From assembly GCF_004210375.1 (NCBI RefSeq), contig NW_027467782.1, positions 28,313,276 to 28,377,275 of the forward strand: a stretch of DNA of 64,000 bases, read 5' to 3'. The position numbers were made by a program, and so were the translations under genes. The notes under the pieces were generated by a model. That model searched no databases. It was not told where the DNA came from and saw only the letters and a program-made list of their open reading frames with translations. Numbering within the stretch: position 1 is the first letter of the stretch; each line of letters opens with the position of its first letter. The stretch is from Tachypleus tridentatus. Lineage: Eukaryota > Arthropoda > Merostomata > Xiphosura > Limulidae. Of this stretch, positions 48,732-58,499 are shown in pieces.

Positions 48732-49036
48732 TGGCGGCCCGGGATGGACAGGTGGGTTAAGGCATGCGACTCGTTATCTGAGGGTCTCGGAAGAGCAACG
48801 ACTTAACACTACCTATTGCCAACCCTAGGTTATTCTTTTACCAAACATGCTTGACCTTTCAGCCGTGGAGACGTTATAATGGTTCAGTCTATCCAACTGT
48901 ACGTTGGTAAAAGAGTAGTTCAAGAGTTGGCATTGGATGGTGATGACTAGCAACCTTCCCTCTAGTCTTAAATTAGGGACAACTAGCGCAGGTAGCCCTC
49001 GAGTAGCTTTGCGCGAAATTCAAAAACAAAACAACA
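48732..49036 (+). mobile_element. tRNA-derived SINE, family 1, full length
   Basis: Plus orientation: head 'gcggcccgggatggacaggt', then 'gggttaaggcatgcgactcg', a body with 'ggtgatgactagcaacc', and a tail 'gcgcgaaattcaaaaacaaa'. The B box is disrupted ('ctcggaagagcaacgactta'). Flanked by ATTTACAGT at 48723-48731 and 49037-49045. The first of four SINE insertions within 1.9 kb. Confidence 0.93.
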
Positions 49037-49212
49037 ATTTACAGTAGGAAAATAATTAAATGTATAAAAACAATTACCTTTTAAAATTATGCAAGAGTGT
49101 ACACGTTATCTTATATACTTATAGATAACTCAAATTGTAAAAATATTATGCTAAAAATATTTTTAAAATTGTTTTACAAACTGCGAAAGTTTATAAGTGT
49201 ATATATACATAT

Positions 49213-49366
49213 ATGGCCCGACATGGCCAAGCGTGTTAAGGTGTTCGACTCGGAATCCGATGGTCGCGGGTTCGAATCCCGGTCACACCAAACACGCTCG
49301 CCCACCCAGCCATGGGGGCTTTATAATGTTACAGTCAATCACACTATTCGTTGGTAAAGGAGTAGC
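49213..49366 (+). mobile_element. tRNA-derived SINE, family 1, 3'-truncated
   Basis: The best-preserved tRNA-like head in the window: an A-box-like TGGCCAAGCGTGTTAAGG and a perfect B box GGTTCGAATCC, then 'gctcgcccacccagccatgg' and 'cactattcgttggtaaagga', after which similarity stops at about 49366. The missing 3' half, including the tail, means it could not be copied again by the usual tail-recognising mechanism. It should not be called a tRNA gene: the acceptor stem does not pair and the sequence runs on into the SINE body. Confidence 0.9.
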
Positions 49367-49694
49367 AGTCTCCATATAAGGCAAACACCGAGGTGGATAT
49401 TCAGGTCTCAGAGGAAATCATATAAATGTAGAACCTTCCAGGAGTACAAGAGAAGCAAAATAACAAAATAATGTACTTTTAAGTCTATCCACCTAACAAA
49501 ACATATTTTGTTGTGTTACTTTTCGCGTAATGTTTTTGATACAAAGAAACGAAGACAACATGTAGTATTCAGTATTCATTTTCCTTTATTGAGTCATTTG
49601 TACTTCGTGGATTATTTCTGAATTCGAAGTTTCTCACTCCACCTTATCACCAGACAAAAGAAATATTTTCTAATACCTGTAATTACTTTGAGAG

Positions 49695-49911
49695 TCCCCG
49701 TCACATTAAACATGCTCGCCCTTTTAACCGTGGGAAGGTTATAATGTGACGGTCAATCCCATTATTCGTTGGTAAAATATTAGCCCAAAAGTTGGCGCTG
49801 GGTGGTGATGACTAGCTGCCTTCCCTCTAGTCTTAAACTGCTAAATTAGGAATGTCTAGCGCAGATAGCCCTCGAGCAGTTTTGCACGAAATTCAAAACA
49901 AACAAACAAAT
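49695..49911 (+). mobile_element. tRNA-derived SINE, family 1, 5'-truncated
   Basis: Begins inside the element at 'tccccgtcacattaaacatg' and keeps the rest, through 'cattattcgttggtaaa', 'gatgactagctgccttccct' and 'ctcgagcagttttgcacgaa', to the CAAACAAACAAA tail. The tRNA head is missing. It is nearly complementary in content to the 3'-truncated copy 330 bp upstream. Confidence 0.9.
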
Positions 49912-50447
49912 ATATACATATATAAAGTATAATCAGTACATGTGTATTTTTATCAAATCAACACTGAAATGGTGAAAATGTTTTTATAATAAATTTGTAT
50001 AAAATACGCAAATATTTGAGATTTAAGTAATAATCTTTTATTGTGAAAATTATATGTATTTTATCCAAAAACGTCACAAGCATAAGCAAAATAAGTAACT
50101 GAACAGTTTAAGAACTTTTTCATCTTCATTAATATCAGACCCTTTGGCTTCCTATTAATGGCCAGTGATCCCAAAAGAATGTATATATATGTGTGTGTGT
50201 GTGTGTGTGTGAAATTGAATGCTTCGAATGAACATCCTTAATGAGTTGTGTTATATGCCACAACAGCAGTTTCTTTGGTACTACATTGTCAATCAAAGAC
50301 TATAGCTTTAAGAACTAATATTTTATTCTTAATCTGCTAAATGTATTATTTCTATTGCTAATATTCTTAAGGTTACGTTTTAGGACTTAATTGACACCTA
50401 ATGAAATACAATTTAGATTTTAGAAAGGTGCTCATACTGATGTCCAA

Positions 50448-50578
50448 GCCTCAAATGGTACAGCGGTTTGTTTGCAGGCTCACACCACTAAAACCAGGGT
50501 TTCGAAGCCCATGGTAGGCAGAGCACAGATAGCCCATTGTGCAGCTTTGTGCTTAATTCTGAACGAACAAACAAACAA
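50448..50578 (+). mobile_element. tRNA-derived SINE, family 2, with target duplication
   Basis: Reads 'cctcaaatggtacagcggtt', 'accagggtttcgaagcccat', 'ggtaggcagagcacagatag' and 'gctttgtgcttaattctgaa', ending in (CAAA)n. The B-box-like part GGGTTTCGAAGCC is close to consensus. Flanked by ACTGATGTCCAA at 50436-50447 and ACTGATATCCAA at 50579-50590, a 12-bp target duplication with one mismatch. The best family-2 copy here. Confidence 0.93.
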
Positions 50579-50933
50579 ACTGATATCCAACGAATTTTCA
50601 CTCGGAATTTGAAAAGTTTATTACAAAACTATACTGCTTTGAAAATGTAAGTCTTTCTATTCGAAATTTTGAGTAACTTACAAGTTATTGTATCACAAAA
50701 CATTATGAACTCAAATAATAAATGAGCCATTTATCCCAATCTCATATACACTTTGAAGTACTTTAATTTATAGTTTGTAATTGCAATAATAAACTCACAA
50801 CTACCGCTACTACCAGCTTTGATCAACATCCGACGTAGAATTTTAGCTTTACACATTTCTTGGGCATGAGCGCCAGTTTTAGTACTAATGCAATATTAAA
50901 CATTACAGATTAAAATCACATTAATTACTCACC

Positions 50934-51000
50934 TTAGGATCTGGAGACAACTATTGTGATATCATACAAGTCCTATTTGTCACCTTTTAACCTCATAATA
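50934..51000 (-). other. possible noncoding first exon (strong splice donor)
   Basis: On the minus strand 'gatcctaag|gtgagtaat' (donor at 50932-50931) is a near-consensus 5' splice site. The frame before it contains a stop, so this would be a 5' UTR exon. It lies some 260 bp from the putative plus-strand start at 51262, so the interval between could be a bidirectional promoter. Only the donor supports this. Confidence 0.25.
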
Positions 51001-51261
51001 CTGCTAGAATTACAAAATATTCCATTCTACTAACAATGACAAGAATATAAGCATACGTACGCTTTTTTAATATTTTTAATATGACGAGAATTTTCTTGCA
51101 GATTCGCTTGGCACTTTTTTGGAATTGTAGAGGTCGCTCGATAACACATGTAGCTTACTTCGCAGGTCACTGACAATTTGCAAGCAAAATATTGCATTCA
51201 ATACGTTGGGGTTAAAAGATATGATGCAGTAAAATGTTTATATATTTATTTATGTGAAGTG
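51001..51261. promoter_or_regulatory. candidate promoter region upstream of the ZC3H15-like start
   Basis: Slightly CpG-richer than its surroundings ('gaggtcgctcgataacac', 'gcatacgtacgc', 'aatacgttgggg') and sits directly before the candidate start codon at 51262. No TATA box at a typical distance is convincing. The role is inferred from position only. Confidence 0.25.
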
Positions 51262-51318
51262 ATGCCCCCAAGGAAAAACCAAACGAATCAGGAAAGAAAA
51301 TTTACAAGAAGAAAAAAA
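51262..51318 (+). pseudogene. ZC3H15-like exon 1 (start of a CCCH protein)
   Basis: ATG opens a 19-codon frame reading MPPRKNQTNQERKFTRRKK that meets a donor-like GTGAAA at 51319. ZC3H15/DFRP1 proteins begin with MPPKK followed by a lysine-rich stretch (SKK...KKKEK), and the two better-supported exons of the same gene lie downstream on this strand. A plus-one frame gives SGKKIYKKKKS, which is also lysine-rich, so a small indel is possible. By itself this exon would be weak. Its position is what supports it. Confidence 0.45.
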
Positions 51319-51339
51319 GTGAAACATATTTAAATTTTA

Positions 51340-54300
51340 TTATCGTGTACAAGGACATTGTAAATATTAACCAGTGCAATATTTGTACTTGTAAAAATGT
51401 ACTGTAACTTGAATTTATCGTAGCTGCTAAGCCTAATGCTGGTCTGTGAGGGTTAATACGAAAACGAGTTAGTTAACCACATAATTAATAATTGTTCATT
51501 CTCATTACAAGTAGTGTCTGCCGAATTATGCAAGTAGATTTGGACAACATTTTAAAATGAAATTATTGGTATATAACTTATAAGTAGGGACTACATAAAT
51601 TGTAAATTTACAATTTTTAGACTTTAAAGGCAATGGTGAAAAACGTGCTTTGAATTGTGGCTCTATTGTAATCAGAAAAAGGTATTTCTAGTGGTTGAGT
51701 GAGTCCTACAGGTTATTATGGTTTTATTCTTACTGTCACTTCTACACGTGAAGCAACTAGTAAAGCTTCAAGAGCACTTAACAGGGCAAGTACTTCTCTT
51801 TATAACTTAATTGTATTAATGACTCTTTAATTGTATTAATGACTCTTTATGTGCAAGTTTTAAACTATGAAAAACTAGTTTTTTATAATATTAAATAGTT
51901 TTTCATTAAAACAAATTCAGACACAAGACCAAAAACAGCATGGGTAGATAATTGCACTTTGCAGTCACTTCGGATCTTTAGTTAATTGGTTGATACCTTT
52001 ACCAAAACCTGATTGGCCAAAATACAGATAACTGTTGCACACTTTGTGAAAATTCGATCTACAGCTGGCCACAAAACAGATGTCAACATGCTACAACATT
52101 CAGTGATTAAGTGTGCTGATCCTGTATTGATAAAGTAACATTGATACAGGAAAAGAAGAAAGTGACTTGTAAGTTCAAAGTGACAGTGTAGATGTAATGG
52201 TTCAGACTTAGAGGTCAAAATTGCATAAAAAACAGGTGTGAAAGAACTGCAAGGTAATTTAAAAGTATGAAGAAAGAGAAAATAAAGGACTGATTCATCT
52301 ATTCCACTGGAGAGTGATGAAGAGGAAATGTCTAGCAGAACTTCTGAGGATCCCATGGAGTTTGTGACACTGAATGAATGATGCAGATAATCCAAGAATT
52401 GAAGTGTAAAAGCAAGACGTTGTGGTATTTCAACATGGCACAGGAGCAATGCCGATTCAATTTGGTATTGAATGCACAACAACATTAAACTTTCCAAATC
52501 AAGAAGCTCTATGAAAAGCATCAAGTTTCAGTGCTCTTGAAAAGAACAGTTGATTGCTTGCATTCTGTATGGCAGGATTAAGGATTCTTTGTACTATGTT
52601 ACTTCCAGGAGATCCAGATGATCTTATGAACATGACTGGAAATACAATTAAATCTGATGATACAAAACTATTCTCATATGCCAATAATGTGCAACAAGTT
52701 TTGCCAGAAAAAGTTATACTTGCACTGATATTCTAGTCAATGATGTTTAAAGAAATGAAAGATAGATTGAAGAACAAACTTTTGAAATAGCTAGATGAGA
52801 ATTGTCCCACTGATGTGAAGGTCATGGATTTTGTATCTACTCTGAAAACTAAAAGCAAGAATATTTTAATAACATAACATACACATCTTCCAAGTTTACT
52901 ACTGTGTACTATGGGAGTCAAAAACTTGCAATAGCATTACTAAATCTGCATATTTTTTTCATAAAACTTTGTAGGAGATTTTTGTTCAACCTGAAAACTC
53001 TAAAAGTGAGTTTTAGCTCATTCTAGAATGATGTTATTTATTAAGGATAGCCATTCAGCACAATTCCTGGGTGTCTGGCCTGTGGAAGCAGTGTTAAAAA
53101 TTTGCAAACAGTCTAAAAAAAAGTTGATTTATTTATATCAACCATTTGTAATTTTAATGTATTTGAACAGAAACTAAAATAAATGGTTATCTGTGTTGAT
53201 GGTGGCACTATTTTTCTCTCACTTTGACTATTTGAATTAGATTTACATTGCTTAGCTTTAGGCCAGACCATAAAATAACTTGTTGTTGCAAAATTCATGG
53301 TTAAATTTCAAAATTTCTTAATCAAAATGAGAATTGATACATCAGTTAGTTTCATGCAAAGTAATCAATTAATTTTATGAAAATAATCAACTTGTGTGTC
53401 CAATTATTACCATCTTCAATATTCAGTAATCAAAAATTAATCTTTTTAGAGGCAGTTCACGTCTTCCACAGAAAGCTGTCTTTTTATGTCTGCCTTAGAA
53501 ATTTCCATGCTACTTGTGAATTTCTGCTGATTGTGTGAATGACTAATTTCCTCACACAGGTTGTGTAGTAATGATGGATTACAGTCATGTTGACTAATTG
53601 TTTTTCAAATTACATTGTGATGCTTCTTGTTTGGTGATATTGTTTTGTCTGGTGCACATGAGATGGTGTGTAAGGTAAAGGTGAGACTGTTTCTTGTTTC
53701 TGTTTTTTTATAGTATTATTTGGCTAGTGTATGAAATATGTTTTTGAAATAACCAAATACTTTGTTGAGGTCAGAAAATGACTGATTTGGGGTATATTCA
53801 GTGGTGATGCACACCAACACACACACACACATCCTAAATAGATCAGATGAATTTAAATTGGGTCTGATAAAGGCAAATTCTGGGTGTTATTTACCTCATT
53901 TTACTGCTTTAATATCGTGCTGAAAAGGTGTGGTCAGTTCTTATAAACTTATGAGAAGACAGTGCATTAGCATTCAAAATATTAGTCTACAAGGTATCCA
54001 AGGCTACCTTAACTTTTACCAGTGTTTGAAACTGCAGAATTTTCTGTTGACCTTTTAACATGTCTTTAACACTTTGTAATTTCATAATTATCATCAACAT
54101 TGTCTGTAGAAAAGTATGAAGAAAAACAGTATGAAAGGCTGTGTAAAATAATACTTCCATATAGTTATCTTATAAGTACCACATTAATGTCAAATTCATA
54201 AAGTGTAATTTTCATCTTAACAGCTGTCACATTTTCTTTATTTTTAATGACCATTTATTACATAATATGTTTTGAATATTTTAAAACTCTAATTATCTTT

Positions 54301-54420
54301 GTAATGCATAATTTGTTTACTTAATCAGTGAAATAGTATGCCATGTTTATTAAAGTTATTGATACAAAGGTTCAAACAAATTGTTGGTAATATAAGAGTA
54401 ATCACACTCTACTCACATTA
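51340..54420. other. intron-like region; degenerate unrecognised frames at 51980-52900
   Basis: The exon expected next in ZC3H15 (KTFGLKNKKG ... QSEAEKKLKK) was not found here. From about 51980 to 52900 the DNA is GC-richer. It holds a 180-codon open frame on the minus strand and plus-strand fragments such as HGTGAMPIQFGIECTTTLNF and DDTKLFSYANNVQQV, suggesting the remains of an intronless coding sequence on the plus strand that I cannot identify. Confidence 0.3.
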
Positions 54421-54426
54421 CCTTAG

Positions 54427-54513
54427 GTAGATCAACAAGTAGGAAGAAAAAGAAGGAAATTGAGGACCTGAACTTGATATTCAAATCTGTAATAACACAG
54501 AAAGATGAGAAAG
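54427..54513 (+). pseudogene. ZC3H15-like exon (KKKKEIEDLNLIFK)
   Basis: An acceptor 'cacattaccttag' is followed by a frame reading RSTSRKKKKEIEDLNLIFKS and then VITQKDEK, ending in the first base of a split codon before GTAAAA. This matches the ZC3H15 segment '[28 protein letters not shown]'. The split glycine codon (phase 1) joins exactly to the exon at 56681. ZC3H15 binds and stabilises the developmentally regulated GTPase DRG1 through its central region. This segment lies just before the first zinc finger. Confidence 0.75.
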
Positions 54514-56680
54514 GTAAAATACTACTCTTTATATTGTGAAATAGGTTTTTTCTGTCACCTTTCCTTGCTTGTGGAGAATGAAGTTAATGTTAGATAACAC
54601 TGCACAACAAAGTTTTTGCTTCTTTAACACTGTTGGGTGTTCCTTATAGATTTTTGGCTGCTGATCATGAAAATCACATCCACATTTGCCCATTATGTAC
54701 AGTTTCATTGAAATCTTCAGTTTTGCTACAATGTGAAAACAATATCAGGGCAACTGGAATTTGTCAATGCTTGCTGACTACTGTTGGACACTGCAACGTG
54801 ATGCACAGGACATTAAATACAAACAAAAATCAGGAGCAAAACACTTTTAATTATTTTGAACTTAAGCATATTAGAAACATAAACGCAATTAAATAAGTTA
54901 TTGCCAGTAAACAGTTAGCTGTCTATTTCTCAAAGTTTCTATTGATGAAGCAAAACCAAAACTATATTTGTGCATACCCACCAGATACCTGCCACAATCA
55001 GCAAAACCTTTTCAGGAAGCAAAAAATTTAAAAAAAATTGTTGTGCAGTATAATTTTTGTATGGAGTAGTGTAAAGGTTTATTATTTTATTTTTACCTAA
55101 TACAAATGCTAGATTAGACAAGCTTTCCCATAAGTTATTTCTATGTAATTTGATAGAGAGTGTAAGCAAGAAATTCAGAAATTTGTATATTCCCATTGTT
55201 GTATGACTTTCAACATAACAAGTACGTGATATGTATGTCAGGACAAATGGTTATACCAAAATAAAACTGAAAACAATGTTTTGACCTTCTTAGGTCATCT
55301 TCAGATTAACAAAGAAGGGGATTGCAACAGTTGTTCTGAAATACATTTTTACTTCAAGTTGGTTTCTTGTCATCACGAAATACATGATATATTGTTAATC
55401 ACTTAACCTCCCCCTACATGTTGATATGGCATGTTTTTGTAAACATATAAATACAAAAATTTTGATTTTTTTTTTTCCATTATTGCTTTTGCTTGTTTTG
55501 AAGTGGTGTAAAATGAGCATGAGAATATGTCAATGTGAGGTTTAATAGTACTAAAAAACATAGGATTTTATAGTTAACTGAAGACTTAAGAATTACTACA
55601 TAAAATGTTATTAATACAGATTATCTTTGGATACATCAATGATCTGGCTGTCTAAGTTGGTCATAAAGGTTTTTTAAGATATTATTTCTTAGAAATAGCA
55701 AATAATATAAGTTGAATCTTTCAAACTGAGTTATTCAAGAAAAAGTTAAAATACTTTCCAGAATTACTGTGGTTTTTATACCTTATGTATTATATAGAAA
55801 CTGAAATACATCATGATGTATTCTACCATATTAATATTGCTCTTGATATGTAGTCTTAAATGTGTTTAAAGATGGAACCTCTTTGCTTTCTACTTTTAGA
55901 GGTACATTTCCCTGACATAAGTGAGGATTTTTTTAGCATTAGTCATAAATAAATAATTTCTAAAGTGTGGAACATCAGGTTTACAAGTTCACCCATTTAA
56001 AGCTCTAAATATTTATTTTTCATTATTTTTTTAAGGTCTGGCACTAAAATTGTACCAATGTATAACTTGTAATTATAAATATTTATTCTTTATCAGTGAG
56101 AATTAAATATTTACTTTTGGAGTGGTTGGAAAGAAATACAGTTTTATTCCATATGAGTTCTGCAGTTATAACACTTTGCAGAGACATAAATCAGGTAGAT
56201 AATTGTGACTAACCAACAATAATTGGCTTCATAACTACAATGACATTATTTACATAGCTAAAACTCATTCAAAACAAAAGGCATAAGCTATTATATTACT
56301 GTAACTTCATTGAATGTTATTTTTATACATTTTAAAAATGCATGTTGGTACATTTTATCTGTTTTTATAACTTTAAAAATTAAAACAACTTATGTAACAA
56401 GTGTGTGGTGCAAGTATTGTGTACATATTAACTGAAAGTATGAATTCTTATACTGTACATAGCTATCTTTAATATTAAATTAGTTTTCATAATTTTTGTG
56501 TGTTTTTCAATAGTTAGGTCACTGATACTCTTAGGGTGAATCAAAACAAGTGTTCAAAGTCTGCTTTATGTAAATCACACACAACAGCATTGAAGTGTTT
56601 TATCTTGTTACTCTCAACATGGCTACAGTTCAGTTACATTCATCTCTTGCAGAAAGGTGATATAACTATTTTAATTTCAG
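54514..56680. other. intron of the ZC3H15-like locus
   Basis: Bounded by GTAAAA and TTTAATTTCAG. AT-rich. Contains a Penelope-like terminal fragment at 55255-55395. An 87-codon plus frame at 54633-54896 has clustered Cys and His residues but matches no known zinc finger spacing. Confidence 0.65.
55255..55395 (-). mobile_element. Penelope-like element terminal fragment
   Basis: On the minus strand: 'gacaagaaaccaacttgaag', 'taaaaatgtatttcagaaca', 'ctttgttaatctgaagatga' and 'agaaggtcaaaacattg'. These occur in the same order at 39160-39330 (plus). It is only the terminal module, inserted in the intron of the ZC3H15-like locus. Confidence 0.7.
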
Positions 56681-56818
56681 GAACTGATCCTAAATCTGTA
56701 CTGTATGTTTTTTATAAGTAAGGACAGTGTAAGAAAGGTGACAAATGCAAGTTTTCCCACGATGATGTTGAAAATAAGAGTGAAAAGAAGAGTATTTATG
56801 TAGACTTGAGAGATGAAG
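56681..56818 (+). pseudogene. ZC3H15-like CCCH zinc-finger exon with in-frame stop
   Basis: After TTTAATTTCAG the frame (phase 1) reads TDPKSVLYVFYK, TAA at 56719-56721, then [20 protein letters not shown] and [12 protein letters not shown], ending before GTAATG. It aligns throughout with the first CCCH finger of ZC3H15: [22 protein letters not shown], then KFSHD, then a segment like EKRSVYIDARDEEL. Two lesions stand out. The Gln after FFK is a stop (CAA to TAA would explain it), and the first zinc-binding Cys is Tyr. Cys-Lys-Lys-Gly-Asp-Lys-Cys and the His are kept. Intron positions are retained, so this is a decayed gene copy and not a processed one. No exon for the second finger (GWFWVCPGG) was found downstream. 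Confidence 0.85.
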
Positions 56819-57152
56819 GTAATGTAGTTTATTTTTTTATCTATGCATCTATTATCTGTTAAAAACATGAAGTGTAAAGGTCTTTTAAATCAACTGTATG
56901 GTTTTCTGTGTTTGCATTATTAGCGTTAGACTACTGAAGCATTTTAAGAGTTTAAATGTCCATCTTCAGTTGTATCTTTTAGAAAATTAATGTAGATAAA
57001 TCTAATTCTGTTAAGGGTTTATATCTTTTATTTTAATTATAAAAAGTTTAAATTCTATATTTTTTGGTCAATATGAATTTTTATCTAATAAATAATTTGG
57101 ATTTCAATCAGTTAATTATTACTTACTGCACTTGATAAACCAGAATAAACAT

Positions 57153-57340
57153 ATGATGTCATAGAAGAATATTCCTACAGCTTTCAAATAGAAGAAATTC
57201 CCATTACAGCTGAACATGCTACTGGTATGATTTCCCAGGAATTTATTTCAAAGTTATATACGGACTTTAATTCTCAGGAAATTAGATTCATGGGTTTAGC
57301 CAGTGATTTCTTCTTCTTTTCAGTAAAACAATGTTTCTAA
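57153..57340 (+). other. unrecognised open frame, about 62 codons
   Basis: A frame without stops or an initial ATG reads TYDVIEEYSYSFQIEEIPIT, then AEHATGMISQEFISKLYTDF, then NSQEIRFMGLASDF. Composition is coding-like, but it does not match ZC3H15 or any retroelement domain I know. It lies between the CCCH exon and a GC-richer relic. Confidence 0.2.
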
Positions 57341-57384
57341 GTAAGAATGTAATCAATAAGAAGACATTTGGACTCTCTGTTTTT

Positions 57385-58490
57385 CTTTGTTTTTAACACA
57401 TTTTATTTTAGTCTGTCACACTCCACACCATTTCAAGAGTTTTAGTTTTCCACTACTTTTCATGCTTCCAAGTTGTTTGCTTTGGGAGAGAATTGCTCTT
57501 CTCATACTTTTGTTTCTGTTGATACCAGTTCTACCAGGGGACTGGTACATGTTGATAAACTTTACCATACCTCAAATCTGGTTGATATACCTGTGGTAGT
57601 TGTGACTCAGATGTCATTTGTGTGGCTTTACTCTTATTTACACATGGGAGAATTATTGAGTATTTCATGTCATTAATGTATGGATTTTGGTAAGTTAGAT
57701 ATTTATATGTCCTTTATCACCTAAGTTATTTTAAACGAATTATAAATGAGATGTTGATTATTAATTGTGTTATTACCAGATACATTTAATCATTTCGCAA
57801 GTACATTAATCTTACATACTTTGTGGTCTCGACAGATTTCATGGCTTTGTTAGTTCATTATTAGTAATTTCACTCGGTATGTTTAGGCGTAGATTGTTTG
57901 TAAGTTGCATATTATTACTACTAGTAACATATAATTATTTTATTTTTCAAAATTGTTGATTTTGTGCTTAACCATTTTCTCTTCATAATCCACTATTTAA
58001 TATTCTTCCACACAGTGTCCACTTCATTGCTCTAAATTATGTTTTCCATTTCAGGACTTTCCTGTTTGTTTGGACAAACCTCAGTTCTTTTTTTACTCTA
58101 TGAGAATTTGTGCTCTTCTCTCTATGAATAACTAGATAATGTTTGCTTCTACTCATTCACAGTCCATAGACCACACTTCACTGATTCTACAAGTTACAAT
58201 AGAGTGAGGATTCCTAGTGACAGTGGGGGGAAATACATTCTTATCTCCTCTCATAACCCATTCATTTGGGTAGTTTTCTTCTTTTCAACCTCATTTGGGC
58301 CTAGCCTTCTCCTTTTCAGGTTTGGAGCAAGCAGTTCACATGTTCTTCACCTCACATTTCTTGCAGTTAAATGTATTCTATCTTTGTGGGGATGTGAACT
58401 ATGGATCAAACTTGTATGTATTCACTTTAGGGGGGAACTGTGAGATCAGTGAAACTTCTTACCCATACACACTGCCCGCATCCATATACT
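57385..58490. other. GC-richer repeat-like region, unclassified
   Basis: Pyrimidine-rich plus strand with several overlapping hydrophobic frames, similar in texture to the DIRS-like relic at 40050-40830. Frames such as FGASSSHVLHLTFLAVK occur, but no RT motif was found. Confidence 0.3.
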
Positions 58491-58499
58491 AGCAAAAAC

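Noticed and set aside
49213..49290. tRNA gene with good A and B boxes
   Set aside because: The acceptor and anticodon stems do not pair properly and the sequence continues into the family-1 SINE body.
51982..52524. 180-codon minus-strand open frame, the longest in the window
   Set aside because: No recognisable motif. The plus strand of the same stretch looks more coding-like, so this is probably its shadow.
52554..52736. LINE reverse transcriptase catalytic motif (SDDTKLF resembling ADDTKLF)
   Set aside because: The surrounding RT blocks are absent, and the residue before DD is not that of the motif; similarity limited to six residues.
54633..54896. zinc-finger protein frame with several Cys and His residues
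   Set aside because: The spacing fits no known finger class and there is no splice or conservation support; it lies in an intron.
57358..57375. ZC3H15 exon carrying the KTFGL motif
   Set aside because: The five residues read KKTFGL, but they lie downstream of the zinc-finger exon, whereas in ZC3H15 this motif is N-terminal; the continuation (SVFLCF) does not fit.
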